Origin: Galbibacter pacificus
GTDB lineage: Bacteria; Bacteroidota; Bacteroidia; Flavobacteriales; Flavobacteriaceae
Direction: 5' to 3'
DNA length: 64,000 nt
Assembly (NCBI RefSeq): GCF_029603165.1
Contig: NZ_JAQSVC010000001.1
Span: forward strand, 682,001-746,000
In this document: positions 15,997-25,076 of the stretch, piece after piece
Layout of the letters: each line of letters opens with the position of its first letter
Numbering within the stretch: the stretch's first letter is position 1
The notes under the pieces: model-generated
The model's input: only the letters and a program-made list of their open reading frames with translations
What the model was told of the DNA's origin: nothing
Databases searched by the model: none
Translations under genes and position numbers: made by a program

Positions 15997-18045
15997 TTAG
16001 CCTTCCATTTTTGGCAGGGTGAAAAAGAAACTGGTGCCTTCGTTTATTTTTGAAACAATCCAGAGCTCCCCGTGGTTCTTTTTAATCATTTCCTTGCACA
16101 GGTTAAGCCCCAATCCGGTTCCTTTTTCATTATGCGTCCCATAGGTAGAGCTAAAATGGGTTTTGTCTGAAAGTATATTGTCTATTACTTCCTGTGCAAT
16201 TCCAATACCGCTGTCCTTGATTTCTATTTGCCAGTGGTTTTTAAGCTCAGTTCCTATTATTTCAATAAATCCGGACTCGGCCGTGAATTTAATGGCATTG
16301 TTGACCAGGTTTCTAAATATTAGTTGTACTTGGTCCCTGTCAACATAGGCAAAAGCCTTGTCGGGAACCTTATTGTATATGTCGATGTTCTTTTTATGGG
16401 CAAGCTCTTTTAGCAAAAGCATGGTCTCGGCCACTTCGTGTTTAATATCAACTTTCGAAGGCCTTGAAATGGCCCCTTTCATTTGTGCCTGTCCCCAGAC
16501 CAATAAATTGTTCAGCGTAAAGGAGATGCTTTTTACCTGCTCGCTGAGCTTCGGTGCAAATTGCATAAAGTCGTTCGGACTGATCTGGTTGTCCTTTAAA
16601 AGGTCTATCAGGGAATTAAGGGAAGCAATCGGGGCCCGCAGGTCGTGTGCTATGATCGAAAAGAATTTGTTTTTGGTTTCATTGAGCTCTTGGAGCTCCT
16701 GCTCCCTCTTTTTTAAATCGTAATTTTTATTGGCCAATAGCCCGTTGAGCTTGCGCTCCAGTTTCCTGCTGCGCTGTGTAAAAAATAAAACCGTAAGCAA
16801 TATAAGAACCCCGCCAGTGGACAGGTAAATGAATAGTTTTTGCTTGTTGAGCTCTTTTTCGTTTTTTAAAATAAGCTCGTTCTCCTTTTCAATAAAATCC
16901 ATCTGCGCTTCATGGGCGGCAATACTTTTGGTATTTTCATGGTTAAAAATACTGTCGTTGTATTTTTTAAACTGCTCGTGGTATTGAAGGGCCTTTTCAA
17001 AATCTTTTGTTTTTTTGTAAATGACCGAAAGCGTTTGAGAGCATTCCTTGATGTCTTCAAAAGAATTTAACTCCTTGGCAATAACAAGCGCTTCTTCGGC
17101 ATATAATTTGGCAAGGTCGTATTCCTGCATGCCGCTATAGGTCTTGGCAATACCGTTTAAAAGGGATATTTTTTCCCGTTTGTCCTCTACTTTTTCATAA
17201 AGGGAAAGCGATTGCATAAAAATATCCAGGGCCGGTTCGTACTTGTTCATCTCCACATATAGCTGCCCCTTTACCTTTAGGGCATAGGCCAACCAGTCGT
17301 CGTAGCCCAGCTCTTTAAATATGGGAATACTTTTATCGATGTTCTTTAAACCTTTTTCAAATTCCCTGGTCTTTAATTGAAAACTGGCAATATTGCTCAG
17401 GGTCTGCCCTTCCGATAGGGTATTCTTTGTTTCAATGTTTATTTTTTGGGCTTTGTATAGAAACTCCAATGCCTTTTTGTATTCCCGTTGCATTCCATAG
17501 GTAATCCCGAGGTTTTCGTATAGCAAGCTTAGGTACAACTTGGCATCTTTGCTTTTATGCCCGTTGTGCTCGCCCAGACTTATGCCCTTTAAGCTAAACT
17601 CTACCGAATTTTTTATGTCGCCGGAATATTCATAGAAAGTAGCTATGTTGCAATAGCACATTAATGTTTGTTCCAGGTTATTGGAGTTCAGGGCTTTGGC
17701 CAGGCTTTTTTGTGCGATGGAAATAGCTTCCGTGTAATTCCCCAATTCGCTTTCATAAAATGCAAGGTTGATAAGGGCCTCGACTTCTCCTCTTGTGTAG
17801 TGTATGCTTTTGGATAATTTTAAACTTTCTTCAGAATAAAATTTAATGGTATCGTTGCTTATATAAAAGTTGGCAACCACATACCTGTTTAAAAGATTGA
17901 TATATGCGGTATCCCTTTTTTCTTCTATGGAGCGGTGTTTTTGCTGGGCAATTCTTTTCGCAAGACTGTCTTTTTTTTGCTCCTGGCCATAGCTGTTGGG
18001 GCAAAATAATAGGCATATTGGTATTAAGAGTAGCTTAAATTTCAT
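15997..18045 (-). CDS. TPR-containing membrane sensor histidine kinase
   Basis: A 682-residue two-component kinase. A signal peptide (about residues 1-20) leads into a periplasmic sensor of TPR repeats (about 80-360), a single membrane segment (about 403-422), a coiled coil (about 425-460), then a HisKA domain with the phosphorylated His467 in FFSIIAHDLRAP. The HATPase domain has the N-box RNLVNNAIKF, G1 DSGIGIA and G2 GTGLGLNLC. No response regulator gene is next to it, so it is an orphan here. The ligand is unknown. A -7 box lies about 20 bases upstream of the start. Confidence 0.93.
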   Translation of the reverse strand: MKFKLLLIPICLLFCPNSYGQEQKKDSLAKRIAQQKHRSIEEKRDTAYINLLNRYVVANFYISNDTIKFYSEESLKLSKSIHYTRGEVEALINLAFYESELGNYTEAISIAQKSLAKALNSNNLEQTLMCYCNIATFYEYSGDIKNSVEFSLKGISLGEHNGHKSKDAKLYLSLLYENLGITYGMQREYKKALEFLYKAQKINIETKNTLSEGQTLSNIASFQLKTREFEKGLKNIDKSIPIFKELGYDDWLAYALKVKGQLYVEMNKYEPALDIFMQSLSLYEKVEDKREKISLLNGIAKTYSGMQEYDLAKLYAEEALVIAKELNSFEDIKECSQTLSVIYKKTKDFEKALQYHEQFKKYNDSIFNHENTKSIAAHEAQMDFIEKENELILKNEKELNKQKLFIYLSTGGVLILLTVLFFTQRSRKLERKLNGLLANKNYDLKKREQELQELNETKNKFFSIIAHDLRAPIASLNSLIDLLKDNQISPNDFMQFAPKLSEQVKSISFTLNNLLVWGQAQMKGAISRPSKVDIKHEVAETMLLLKELAHKKNIDIYNKVPDKAFAYVDRDQVQLIFRNLVNNAIKFTAESGFIEIIGTELKNHWQIEIKDSGIGIAQEVIDNILSDKTHFSSTYGTHNEKGTGLGLNLCKEMIKKNHGELWIVSKINEGTSFFFTLPKMEG

Positions 18046-18065
18046 TCAGGGAAACAAATCTGTTT

Positions 18066-18073
18066 CAAATTTA
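18066..18073 (-). promoter_or_regulatory. Candidate -7 box of the histidine kinase gene
   Basis: On the minus strand the sequence reads TAAATTTG, an exact TAnnTTTG match, 20 bases before the start codon at 18045. A -33 element is not obvious in the A/T-only stretch upstream. Confidence 0.45.
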
Positions 18074-18143
18074 ATATAAAAAAAAATATTTTTTAGTATT
18101 TATCTGATAAATAGGGGACTAAATACCAATGTAATCGATTGAT

Positions 18144-18188
18144 AAAAAAAACGGCCCTGCTTTTCGAGGTGGAGCAAGGCCGTTTTTT
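18144..18188 (-). terminator. Rho-independent terminator after the DUF349 gene
   Basis: A stem with arms ACGGCCcTGC (18151-18160) and GCAaGGCCGT (18173-18182) around a 12-base loop, flanked by an A-run (18144-18150) and a T-run (18183-18188). It lies 25 bases past the stop of the minus-strand DUF349 gene, whose transcript would end in a U-run. It can work in both directions, but only the minus-strand gene needs it. Confidence 0.8.
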
Positions 18189-18212
18189 AAAGGAAATCGG
18201 TGCAGATACAAT

Positions 18213-20165
18213 TTATTGATCCATATTTTTTAGCTTTTTAAGCTTGGCTTTCCATAAATTAAGGTCGTCTTTGTGCTTTTCTATGTTCTTTTTAACCTCC
18301 ATAACAATGGGATTGTTGTCATCGGCATTGAAAAACTGTAAGTTGTTTTCAAGCTGGCGGATTTCAGATTTTGCCTCGTCGATGCGCCTTCTAATAAAAA
18401 CACGCTCGTTCTGGATAAGCGAATCGTTGTCCGAGTTGGCCAGCTGATCCAGTTTGTTCCCGTACTTTATAAGCTCGGCTTTCTGTTTGTCAAGATCGAG
18501 CTTTTTAAAGAGGGCATCCAGGATTTTGTTAAACTTTCCTTCAATGCTCTTTTTGTTATGTGGAATCCGGCCAATGGCTTTCCAGTCCGAAATAAAACTC
18601 TTTATTTGCTCCAAGTCCTTTTCCTTGTCACCGGAAAGTTGATATTCTTTCAGGTCGTCCAAGAATGCTTTCTTTTGCTCAAAGGCTTCCATTTCTTCTT
18701 TAAAATGTTCGTTCTTTCTGGCATGGAGCCGGTCAAAATAATGGTTACAGGCCGATTTAAATTCGTTCCAGACCTTGTCCGAATATTTCCTTGGCACATG
18801 GCCTATTTTTTTCCAGTCTGCCTGGATCTTTTTCATAATAGGGGTGGTTTCCTCCCAATCTTCACTGTCTTTTAAAGATTCTGCAAGTTTTACCAGTTCT
18901 ATTTTCTTGTCGAGGTTGTGCTGCTGGTCTTTTTTCAGACTTTTATAAAAAGCGTTTTTATTCCTGTTAAATTTCCGTACCGCTTCCTTAAATGCAGACC
19001 ATGTCTGCTCGTTTACCTTGTATGGTACGCGTCCGGCATTAAAAAAGTCTTCCCTTAAGGCCTCGACTTCCTTAATCTGTTTCTGCCATCCGCTATGGTT
19101 GCCCGCCGGATGCTGGGTAACGTCCATTATCTTTTTGATAATGTCCTGTTTTACCAGTAAATTATCTTCATGAATGGCGTCCTGGTTCTTAAAATACTCC
19201 TGACGCTTTTGGTGTATGACCTTTGTGGCGGCACTAAAGCGGTTCCAAATATCCTCACGGTGTTCCCTGTCCACGGGGCCCAGGTCTTCTTTCCAGATTT
19301 TATGGAGCAGCTGCAACTCGCGGAACGCCTTGTTTACATCGCCCATTTCGGTAAGGGACTCGGCCTGTGCAATTATTTTTTCCTTTTCTTCAAGGTTGTG
19401 CTTAAAGTCAAGGTCGCGCAAATCGCGGTTCAGGTCCAGAAAATCGTAGAAAATCTCTACGTGGTGATGGTACGTGCGCCAAACATCGTTGTAATTTACG
19501 CGTGGAATAGGGCCTGCATTGCGCCATCTGTCCTGAAGTTCCTTAAAATGCTTATAGGTATCGTTAATATTTTCTTCAACGTTAATAAGGCCTTTCAGTT
19601 CTTCTATAATCGCCAGGCGGTTTTCCAAGTTGGCGTGCAGGCGGTGCTCCAGATTTTTATAATACTGGTTGCGCTTCTCTTTATATTCGCCATACACCTC
19701 GTTAAATTGCTTTTTAACGGGAGTGCTGTAGCTAAAATCTATTTCATTGCCGCCCTCGTTTATAAAATCTTCCTTTTTTTGCTCTAAAAGTTCCTGGTAC
19801 TTTAAATCAAATTCAGATTTTATCTGGTCCACATGGGCCTTAATGGCTTGAATCTTTTCCTTTTTAACCAGTTTTTCAAGTTCAGATACCAATTTGTCCA
19901 TGTTCATGGCATGGTAGTCCAGTAAAGGGATTTCATGACGATCCTTATGCCCTTCATCTTCGGCATCCTCCGCATTGGATTCATCGATCTCGTTGTGCAC
20001 GTCCTCCTCTTCGCCAGAATCTTGTGCAGCATCCTTTTTAACTGCTTCCGGAGCTTTTTCGGCAGTACTTTCTTCTTGATCCTCTATTTGCGCGGCCTCT
20101 TTGTTACTTTCGTTCTCGTTTCCATCTGCATCGGGATGCAGGTTATCGTTTTTTTCTTCTAACAT
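18213..20165 (-). CDS. DUF349 repeat protein
   Basis: A 650-residue cytoplasmic protein common in Bacteroidota. Residues 1 to about 78 are an acidic low-complexity region. The remainder is helical and charged and has five DUF349 repeats, recognised by W-[RK]-x-[AI]-G-x-[IV]-P and matching segments: WRNAGPIPRVNYNDVW, WKEDLGPVDREHREDIW, FFNAGRVPYKVNEQTW, WKKIGHVPRKYSDKVW and WKAIGRIPHNKKSIEGKF. The biochemical role is not known. It is a single-gene unit that ends in the terminator at 18144. Confidence 0.92.
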   Translation of the reverse strand: MLEEKNDNLHPDADGNENESNKEAAQIEDQEESTAEKAPEAVKKDAAQDSGEEEDVHNEIDESNAEDAEDEGHKDRHEIPLLDYHAMNMDKLVSELEKLVKKEKIQAIKAHVDQIKSEFDLKYQELLEQKKEDFINEGGNEIDFSYSTPVKKQFNEVYGEYKEKRNQYYKNLEHRLHANLENRLAIIEELKGLINVEENINDTYKHFKELQDRWRNAGPIPRVNYNDVWRTYHHHVEIFYDFLDLNRDLRDLDFKHNLEEKEKIIAQAESLTEMGDVNKAFRELQLLHKIWKEDLGPVDREHREDIWNRFSAATKVIHQKRQEYFKNQDAIHEDNLLVKQDIIKKIMDVTQHPAGNHSGWQKQIKEVEALREDFFNAGRVPYKVNEQTWSAFKEAVRKFNRNKNAFYKSLKKDQQHNLDKKIELVKLAESLKDSEDWEETTPIMKKIQADWKKIGHVPRKYSDKVWNEFKSACNHYFDRLHARKNEHFKEEMEAFEQKKAFLDDLKEYQLSGDKEKDLEQIKSFISDWKAIGRIPHNKKSIEGKFNKILDALFKKLDLDKQKAELIKYGNKLDQLANSDNDSLIQNERVFIRRRIDEAKSEIRQLENNLQFFNADDNNPIVMEVKKNIEKHKDDLNLWKAKLKKLKNMDQ

Positions 20166-20530
20166 TTTATAAATGTTTAAGGTTCGTCAATACTTTCAAG
20201 TTGAAAGATACTAACAAGTAACAAATTAGCCAAGTGTTTTAAAGCGCAACTATAAAATATTTAGATTTTAATCGTATCCAGGGGGCGTTATCCCCCATAA
20301 ATGAGGCTTTGTTAACATGTATGTCCCATAAATATAGAAAATGGCCATGCTGCACAGGGGTTGTTTCGTGCACTCCCGGTTATTTTATAAATGTTCCTGT
20401 TGATGTCTCCCTTTTCTGAAATATTTTTTATAAAAAGCGTAAAAATGATGTATTGCAAATAGCCAAAACCTGGCAAGGTTGCCCATGTGCATGATAAAAA
20501 CCCATATGGTAGGAAAGGTTTTGCAGGATA

Positions 20531-20720
20531 TTAAAAATGAAGCTACTACACCAATGGTGAAGCATGGAATATTGCTGAAAAAGATGAAAGAAAGCTGAAT
20601 ATAAAATCATAAATTCCTGCAAGGTCTTTTTTTCGACCTTGTAGGTCTACTTTCAACCGTAAAAATGAAACATCGGCTCCAAAGTATGGAATAAAGCCAA
20701 AAAAGATGCGCTATAGCTGA
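20531..20720. repeat. Imperfect direct repeat pair
   Basis: Two copies of about 60-70 bases (20531-20599 and 20659-20720). Each has TAAAAATGAA, then CCAA, ATGGAATA, an AAAAAGATG block and AGCTGA in the same order, with scattered differences. The palindrome at 20616-20645 lies between them. The copies look like decayed members of a dispersed intergenic repeat. Alignment was done by eye. Confidence 0.35.
20616..20645. repeat. REP-like palindrome (11-bp stem)
   Basis: Arms CCTGCAAGGTC (20616-20626) and GACCTTGTAGG (20635-20645) pair with one mismatch around the loop TTTTTTTC. No gene ends directly before it, so it is not an evident terminator. CCTGCAAGG-type palindromes look familiar to me from intergenic regions of flavobacterial genomes, but I could not check copies elsewhere. 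Confidence 0.6.
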
Positions 20721-20882
20721 TGCAAGATGGGGCATTGTAGAAAAAGACCATAAAATTGACAAAGCCCGTGGAACAATAACCATTTTTTCGGTACCAAATA
20801 TGCGGACCTTTAAACATGAAGGAATGCGGGCGCCTTATTACCAAAAACGGAGGGAGTTTTTATAAAATTAGTATCGAAAAGC

Positions 20883-21620
20883 CTAATTTTCATTCCAAAT
20901 TTTCCATGCTTTTTCGGCTTGCAGCTTTAACATCTCATGTCCGTTTACGGCAGTGGCTCCTTGTGCTTGTGCATGCTTCATAAAGCTGGTTTGCGGGGGA
21001 TTGTAGATAAGGTCGAACACCAAGTGCTTATCGGTTAAAAATTGATACGGAATTGCGGGCTTTTGCTCTACATTGGGGAAGGTCCCCAGCGGGGTGCAAT
21101 TAATAATAACGGTATGCTTGGAAATCGTGGCCGCATTTAGGTCGCCGTAGCCAATTTTCCCACTAGAAGCGGTCCTGGATACATATTTGTATGGAATTTG
21201 CAGACTTTTTAGGGCATGGGCAACCGCTTTGGAGGCGCCCCCCGTACCCAGTATCAAAGCGTTGGTATGCCATGGTTTTAAGTGGGGCCTTAAAGATTCT
21301 TTGAAACCATGTACGTCTGTATTATAGCCTTTTAGGCCATTTGGCACAACCTTGACCACATTTACGGCGCCAATTTCTTTGGCTTCGGGATCTATAGCTG
21401 TTAAATAGGGAAAAATGGCTTCTTTGTACGGAATGGTAATATTAAAGCCCACCAGACCTTTGGTACTGTTTATTATTTCTTGAAAATCCTCTATTTTTTG
21501 TACATCAAAGTTAACATACGAATAACCTGTAAGCCCCAGCTCCTTAAATTTCTCGGTAAAGTACCCTTGAGAGAAGGAATAAGAAATATTTCTCCCTAAT
21601 AATCCAAAACGCTTATCCAT
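20883..21620 (-). CDS. aroE: Shikimate dehydrogenase
   Basis: Reduces 3-dehydroshikimate to shikimate with NADPH in aromatic amino-acid synthesis. The start chosen is the ATG at 21620 (MDKRFGLLG), giving 245 residues; the open frame extends 14 codons upstream but those residues are not conserved in type. Motifs are FGLLGRNISYSFSQGYF (shikimate-binding serines), FNITIPYKEAI with the catalytic Lys, the NADP loop ILGTGGASKAVAHAL and NCTPLGTFP. The ATG overlaps the stop of the DUF368 gene upstream by 8 bases (ATGGATAA), so the two are cotranslated. Confidence 0.95.
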   Translation of the reverse strand: MDKRFGLLGRNISYSFSQGYFTEKFKELGLTGYSYVNFDVQKIEDFQEIINSTKGLVGFNITIPYKEAIFPYLTAIDPEAKEIGAVNVVKVVPNGLKGYNTDVHGFKESLRPHLKPWHTNALILGTGGASKAVAHALKSLQIPYKYVSRTASSGKIGYGDLNAATISKHTVIINCTPLGTFPNVEQKPAIPYQFLTDKHLVFDLIYNPPQTSFMKHAQAQGATAVNGHEMLKLQAEKAWKIWNEN

Positions 21621-22635
21621 TTTCTGTATTTTTTTCCCCGTACCAGTCCAGTGCCAGTACAATTAAAATTCCAATAATAATAAAACCAACGGCAATCCAT
21701 GTTTCGCCATTATGTATGTGCGGAAGGTAGCGTTGGTAGTTTGCTATGATTTTTTCGCCGGCAGAATCTGTCATGATATCACCGTGTGCGTCCAATCTGT
21801 AAATGGTTTTCTTCCATGGCCACACCACGCCCAGCGAACCCGTGATAAAACCTAAAATAATGGCCGTTGTAATGTATTTATAGTGTTTTAGCACATAACT
21901 TAATAAATGAGAAAGGGTTACCAGCCCGGTAACGGAGCCCAAAGTAAAAACCATGAGGATTTTAAGCATTTCAATGCGCTCGGAATTATTTACAAAGCTA
22001 ACATCTCCTTGAAAAACTTCGGCAAAAGTGTCGTACAGGGCATTTACCGAGTCTACCAAAAGCAATACGTAGTTGCCGAGCAAAATTAAGATGAAGGAAC
22101 CGGAAAGCCCGGGCAGCGTCATTCCCGAAACGCTTATAATTCCGCAGAAAAAAACAAAGAGCAGGTTGTCGTTTTGTTTGGCGGGGTTGAAAAAGCTCAG
22201 GGAAACGCCAATGGCAATGCCGATAATGGAAAAGAAAACGGTTTTTCTGCTCCAATGATGAAAATCCTTGGAAATGTAATAAATAGAACCGACGATCATC
22301 CCGAAAAATGCGGCCCATACATACAGTTCTTTCTGTGCAATAAAATAATCCAGTATTTTGGAGACGCTAAAATAACTGACCAGCATGCCCAGAAGGAGCA
22401 AGCTTAAAAAGCGCCCATTGATGTATTGAAAAAAGCTTTTAAACCGCCCGTTCAGGATAAGTTTTAAGGCCTTTAAGTTGATTTTTTGCAGGGAATAGAT
22501 AAATTCTTCGTAAAAACCGGCCACAAAAGCAACCACACCGCCCGAAACCCCCGGGACTTTATTGGCCGCACCCATGGCCAGCCCCTTGATAAAGAGGAAA
22601 AATTTATCCATAAGTGTGCGCGTGGGTTGTTGCAT
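21613..22635 (-). CDS. DUF368 family protein (PopT-type undecaprenyl-phosphate translocase), copy 2
   Basis: A 340-residue polytopic membrane protein. The start at 22635 (MQQPTRTLMDKFF) is chosen because it follows the upstream stop by 2 bases and leads straight into KGLAMGAANKVPGVSGG, the DUF368 signature; the open frame extends further but would overlap. The second signature is LPGLSGSFILILLGNY. DUF368 proteins have been identified as translocases that return undecaprenyl phosphate to the inner membrane leaflet. It follows a paralogue in tandem and is coupled to aroE. Compared with copy 1 it has a longer insert near the C-terminus, about residues 250-300. Confidence 0.9.
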   Translation of the reverse strand: MQQPTRTLMDKFFLFIKGLAMGAANKVPGVSGGVVAFVAGFYEEFIYSLQKINLKALKLILNGRFKSFFQYINGRFLSLLLLGMLVSYFSVSKILDYFIAQKELYVWAAFFGMIVGSIYYISKDFHHWSRKTVFFSIIGIAIGVSLSFFNPAKQNDNLLFVFFCGIISVSGMTLPGLSGSFILILLGNYVLLLVDSVNALYDTFAEVFQGDVSFVNNSERIEMLKILMVFTLGSVTGLVTLSHLLSYVLKHYKYITTAIILGFITGSLGVVWPWKKTIYRLDAHGDIMTDSAGEKIIANYQRYLPHIHNGETWIAVGFIIIGILIVLALDWYGEKNTENG

Positions 22636-22637
22636 CG

Positions 22638-23552
22638 TTATTCTTTTACCGTAGCAAGTTTTTCTAATAGGAAGATGGTTAAAAAACCAATAAATGCCAA
22701 AATTATTGCCCACATTAACTTGGGGTCGCCATCAAAATAAAACGGACTGATGCTTCTGTCTATAGTAATGGTCTTATCGCCAAACTTTTCAATTTCCATG
22801 ATTTCCTTCCAGGGCCATATTTTATTGAGCGACCCCAGGATAAAACCGGTAAGTAAGGCCAAGGTACTGTTTTTGTAATTGGTAAAGAGGTATTTTAAGA
22901 GCCTTGAAAAACTTAGCAGTCCAAATACAGCGCCCAGGCCAACAATGGCCAAGGTAATCAGGTCTCTGTTGTTGACTGCCGCCAAGACCGTTCCGTATGC
23001 GCCCAAAAGGACTAGGATAAAGGCACCGGAAATTCCGGGAAGTATCATGGCACAAATGGCCAAAGCCCCTGCAAAAAACAAATAAAGATAGCCCCCGCTT
23101 GCATGGGATGGGGGGATGGTAGTGATGTAATAGGCAAGTGCCGCCCCAATGATGAATGCAATGATAACACCGATGGACCATTTGGAAATTTGTTTGCCCA
23201 CAAAAAAGATACTGGCCACAACGAGCCCAAAAAAGAAGGACCACAATAAAATAGGATGGTGCTCCAGCAACCACTCCAAAAGTTTGGCCAAAGAGAGCAC
23301 GCTTATGGCTATGCCCAAAAAAAGCGCTGCCAAAAAGTTTCCGTTAATGTGCTGCCAGGCTTTTTTGAACCCTTCTTTTCTTAATAGCTGCAGGGTCTCC
23401 AGGCTGATATTGTTAATGGAGGTAATGAGCTCTTCGTAAATACCGGAAATAAAGGCAATGGTCCCGCCAGAGACGCCCGGGACAACATCGGCGGCCCCCA
23501 TGGCGATTCCTTTAAGGGTTATAACGAGATAGTCTAAAAATGATCTTTGCAT
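22638..23552 (-). CDS. DUF368 family protein (PopT-type undecaprenyl-phosphate translocase), copy 1
   Basis: A 304-residue membrane protein with the same paired signatures as its neighbour: GAADVVPGVSGGTIAF at the N-terminus and LPGISGAFILVLLGAYG in the middle, in an inverted-repeat-like topology of about 8-10 segments. It is the first gene of the run copy 1, copy 2, aroE. Family knowledge points to undecaprenyl-phosphate recycling, which would feed the WecA-like enzyme of the polysaccharide locus and peptidoglycan synthesis. The start at 23552 begins MQRSFLDYL. Confidence 0.91.
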   Translation of the reverse strand: MQRSFLDYLVITLKGIAMGAADVVPGVSGGTIAFISGIYEELITSINNISLETLQLLRKEGFKKAWQHINGNFLAALFLGIAISVLSLAKLLEWLLEHHPILLWSFFFGLVVASIFFVGKQISKWSIGVIIAFIIGAALAYYITTIPPSHASGGYLYLFFAGALAICAMILPGISGAFILVLLGAYGTVLAAVNNRDLITLAIVGLGAVFGLLSFSRLLKYLFTNYKNSTLALLTGFILGSLNKIWPWKEIMEIEKFGDKTITIDRSISPFYFDGDPKLMWAIILAFIGFLTIFLLEKLATVKE

Positions 23553-23584
23553 ATGTTGTTCTTAGGCGAACAAAAATAGCAATT

Positions 23585-24988
23585 TTATAGGGATGCATTT
23601 TTAAAACTACAGATTATATTTTTGACCGTTTTTCTACTGTAAACGGCCGGGAACAATATTTCCATGGTATCCCGTTCTTCGTAGTTGTGTTTTAGGGCAT
23701 TTTTTAAATGGTAGGTACCTTTTAGGGAATCGGAGGATAAATAGTACATTCCGGCCAAACGGTACTCCAGATCGGCATGTTCCGGATAAAATTCCAGTGC
23801 TTGTAACAAGCTATGGATAGCGCTGTCGTATTCGCCTAATTTTAAGAGGATATCCGACCATGAAATCCAGGTTTCCAGCTCGTAATTGCCAAGTTCTATG
23901 GTTTTTTGATAAGCCAAATCGGCTTCTTCATAAAAATGGAGCAATTCGTTTATTTTGGCACTCCGCTTCCAGTACAGAACATTTTCACTATCTATATTGA
24001 TGGCCTTATTGATGTAATACAGCGCTTTTTGATAGTTTCCCAGTTTGAAGTAAAAATCGGTAATGGCAATCCAGCCTTTGTCCAAGAGGGGGTCTTCGTG
24101 TACCGTGCGGTAAAAGAATTTTTTGGCCAGTTCTAAATTGCCAAGCTTGTCGTGGCATTTTCCTATTCTTAAATAGGCAAAAGAGGTAGGATCGTCCAGT
24201 CCAAGGGTAATCTCGTAATTTTCAATGGCCTCGTTATACCTTTTTAAGCGCTCCAGTACCCGGCCTTTTTCAAGATAGGCACCAATGAAGGTATCGTCTG
24301 AATAAATGGCAAAATCAAAGCTGGAAAGTGCTTCTTTGTACATTTTTTTACTAACAAACTGTTTTCCCAGTTGATGCCATGCAACTTCGCAATAAGGGTT
24401 TTGGTCCAGATAGGAATTAAGGAACTCGATGGCCCCATCGAAATCTTCCAAAAAGTCAAAACAATAAATAACATTGTACAGAGCGGCATAATCTTCAAAG
24501 TCTTCGTTCAGGCATTGAATAAAAGCATCTTTGGCCGACTCGTAATCGTCCAGAAAGAGGTATTCCATACCGAGCAACGAATATATGTCGGCATTGTCGT
24601 CATCGGTCATCGACAGGGCTTCATGAAGCAGTTCAATTGCTCTTTGATGGTTGTCCTGCTTGGAATAGATGTTGGCTTTTTGGATATAAATTTCTTCATT
24701 GGAAGTCTCAATGGCCTCTACTTCATTTAAAATCCTTTCGGCGGCTTCAAATCGGTTTTCAAAAACAAGGATCTCCACGTGCAAGAGTTTAAGTTCTGAA
24801 GAAGAGGGGTGTTGCTGTAACCCGATCTGTATGGCTTTTTTTGCCAAAGCTACTTTTCCGGAATTTAAATAGTGATGAATAATGTCTTGAAAATCCTCTG
24901 AATCAAAGAAATAAACGTCGTTTGTTTTTAGCATTGATTCAAATTTTGCTAATGGAAGGTTATGGTCTTCGTGAGCACTAAATGGCAT
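23585..24988 (-). CDS. Tetratricopeptide repeat protein
   Basis: A 467-residue soluble TPR protein with no signal peptide. At least ten TPR-like units run from about residue 30 to 440, with typical W/L-G-Y-A-P spacing, for example DIYSLLGMEYLFLDDYESAK, VAWHQLGKQFVSKKMYKEA and AYLRIGKCHDKLGNLELAK. TPRs bind partner proteins; no enzyme domain is present. It is 32 bases downstream of no close partner on its 5' side and 32 bases before the DUF368 gene on its 3' side, so cotranscription with DUF368-aroE is possible. The function is unknown. Confidence 0.9.
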   Translation of the reverse strand: MPFSAHEDHNLPLAKFESMLKTNDVYFFDSEDFQDIIHHYLNSGKVALAKKAIQIGLQQHPSSSELKLLHVEILVFENRFEAAERILNEVEAIETSNEEIYIQKANIYSKQDNHQRAIELLHEALSMTDDDNADIYSLLGMEYLFLDDYESAKDAFIQCLNEDFEDYAALYNVIYCFDFLEDFDGAIEFLNSYLDQNPYCEVAWHQLGKQFVSKKMYKEALSSFDFAIYSDDTFIGAYLEKGRVLERLKRYNEAIENYEITLGLDDPTSFAYLRIGKCHDKLGNLELAKKFFYRTVHEDPLLDKGWIAITDFYFKLGNYQKALYYINKAINIDSENVLYWKRSAKINELLHFYEEADLAYQKTIELGNYELETWISWSDILLKLGEYDSAIHSLLQALEFYPEHADLEYRLAGMYYLSSDSLKGTYHLKNALKHNYEERDTMEILFPAVYSRKTVKNIICSFKNASL

Positions 24989-25076
24989 AGGCGATGCATT
25001 TTTAGATTTCTACGTTAATAAATTTAGGGCTTGAAGCGTTACGATATGAGCCAAAAACCTTATTGTTATTAACAAA

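Larger units (their letters stand above)
20166..20882. other. 717-base gene-free stretch
   Basis: No reading frame here looks like a protein on either strand. It holds the DUF349 leader, a small hairpin GGGGG-CGTTAT-CCCCC at 20281, an imperfect direct repeat and a strong palindrome (listed separately). The small open frames at 20428-20844 have biased, non-protein-like composition and are not called. Confidence 0.6.

Noticed and set aside
19170-19787. Plus-strand open frame of 205 codons
   Set aside because: It is the mirror of the DUF349 gene; the minus strand carries the repeat motifs and a terminator.
20616-20645. Terminator of aroE
   Set aside because: It lies 238 bases past the aroE stop and has no T-run after the stem on the minus strand.
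20428-20844. Two short minus-strand open frames
   Set aside because: Composition is not protein-like and the region holds repeats and a palindrome instead.
22636-22713. N-terminal extension of the second DUF368 protein
   Set aside because: It overlaps the first DUF368 gene and adds residues before the family signature; the ATG at 22635 gives a 2-base gap.
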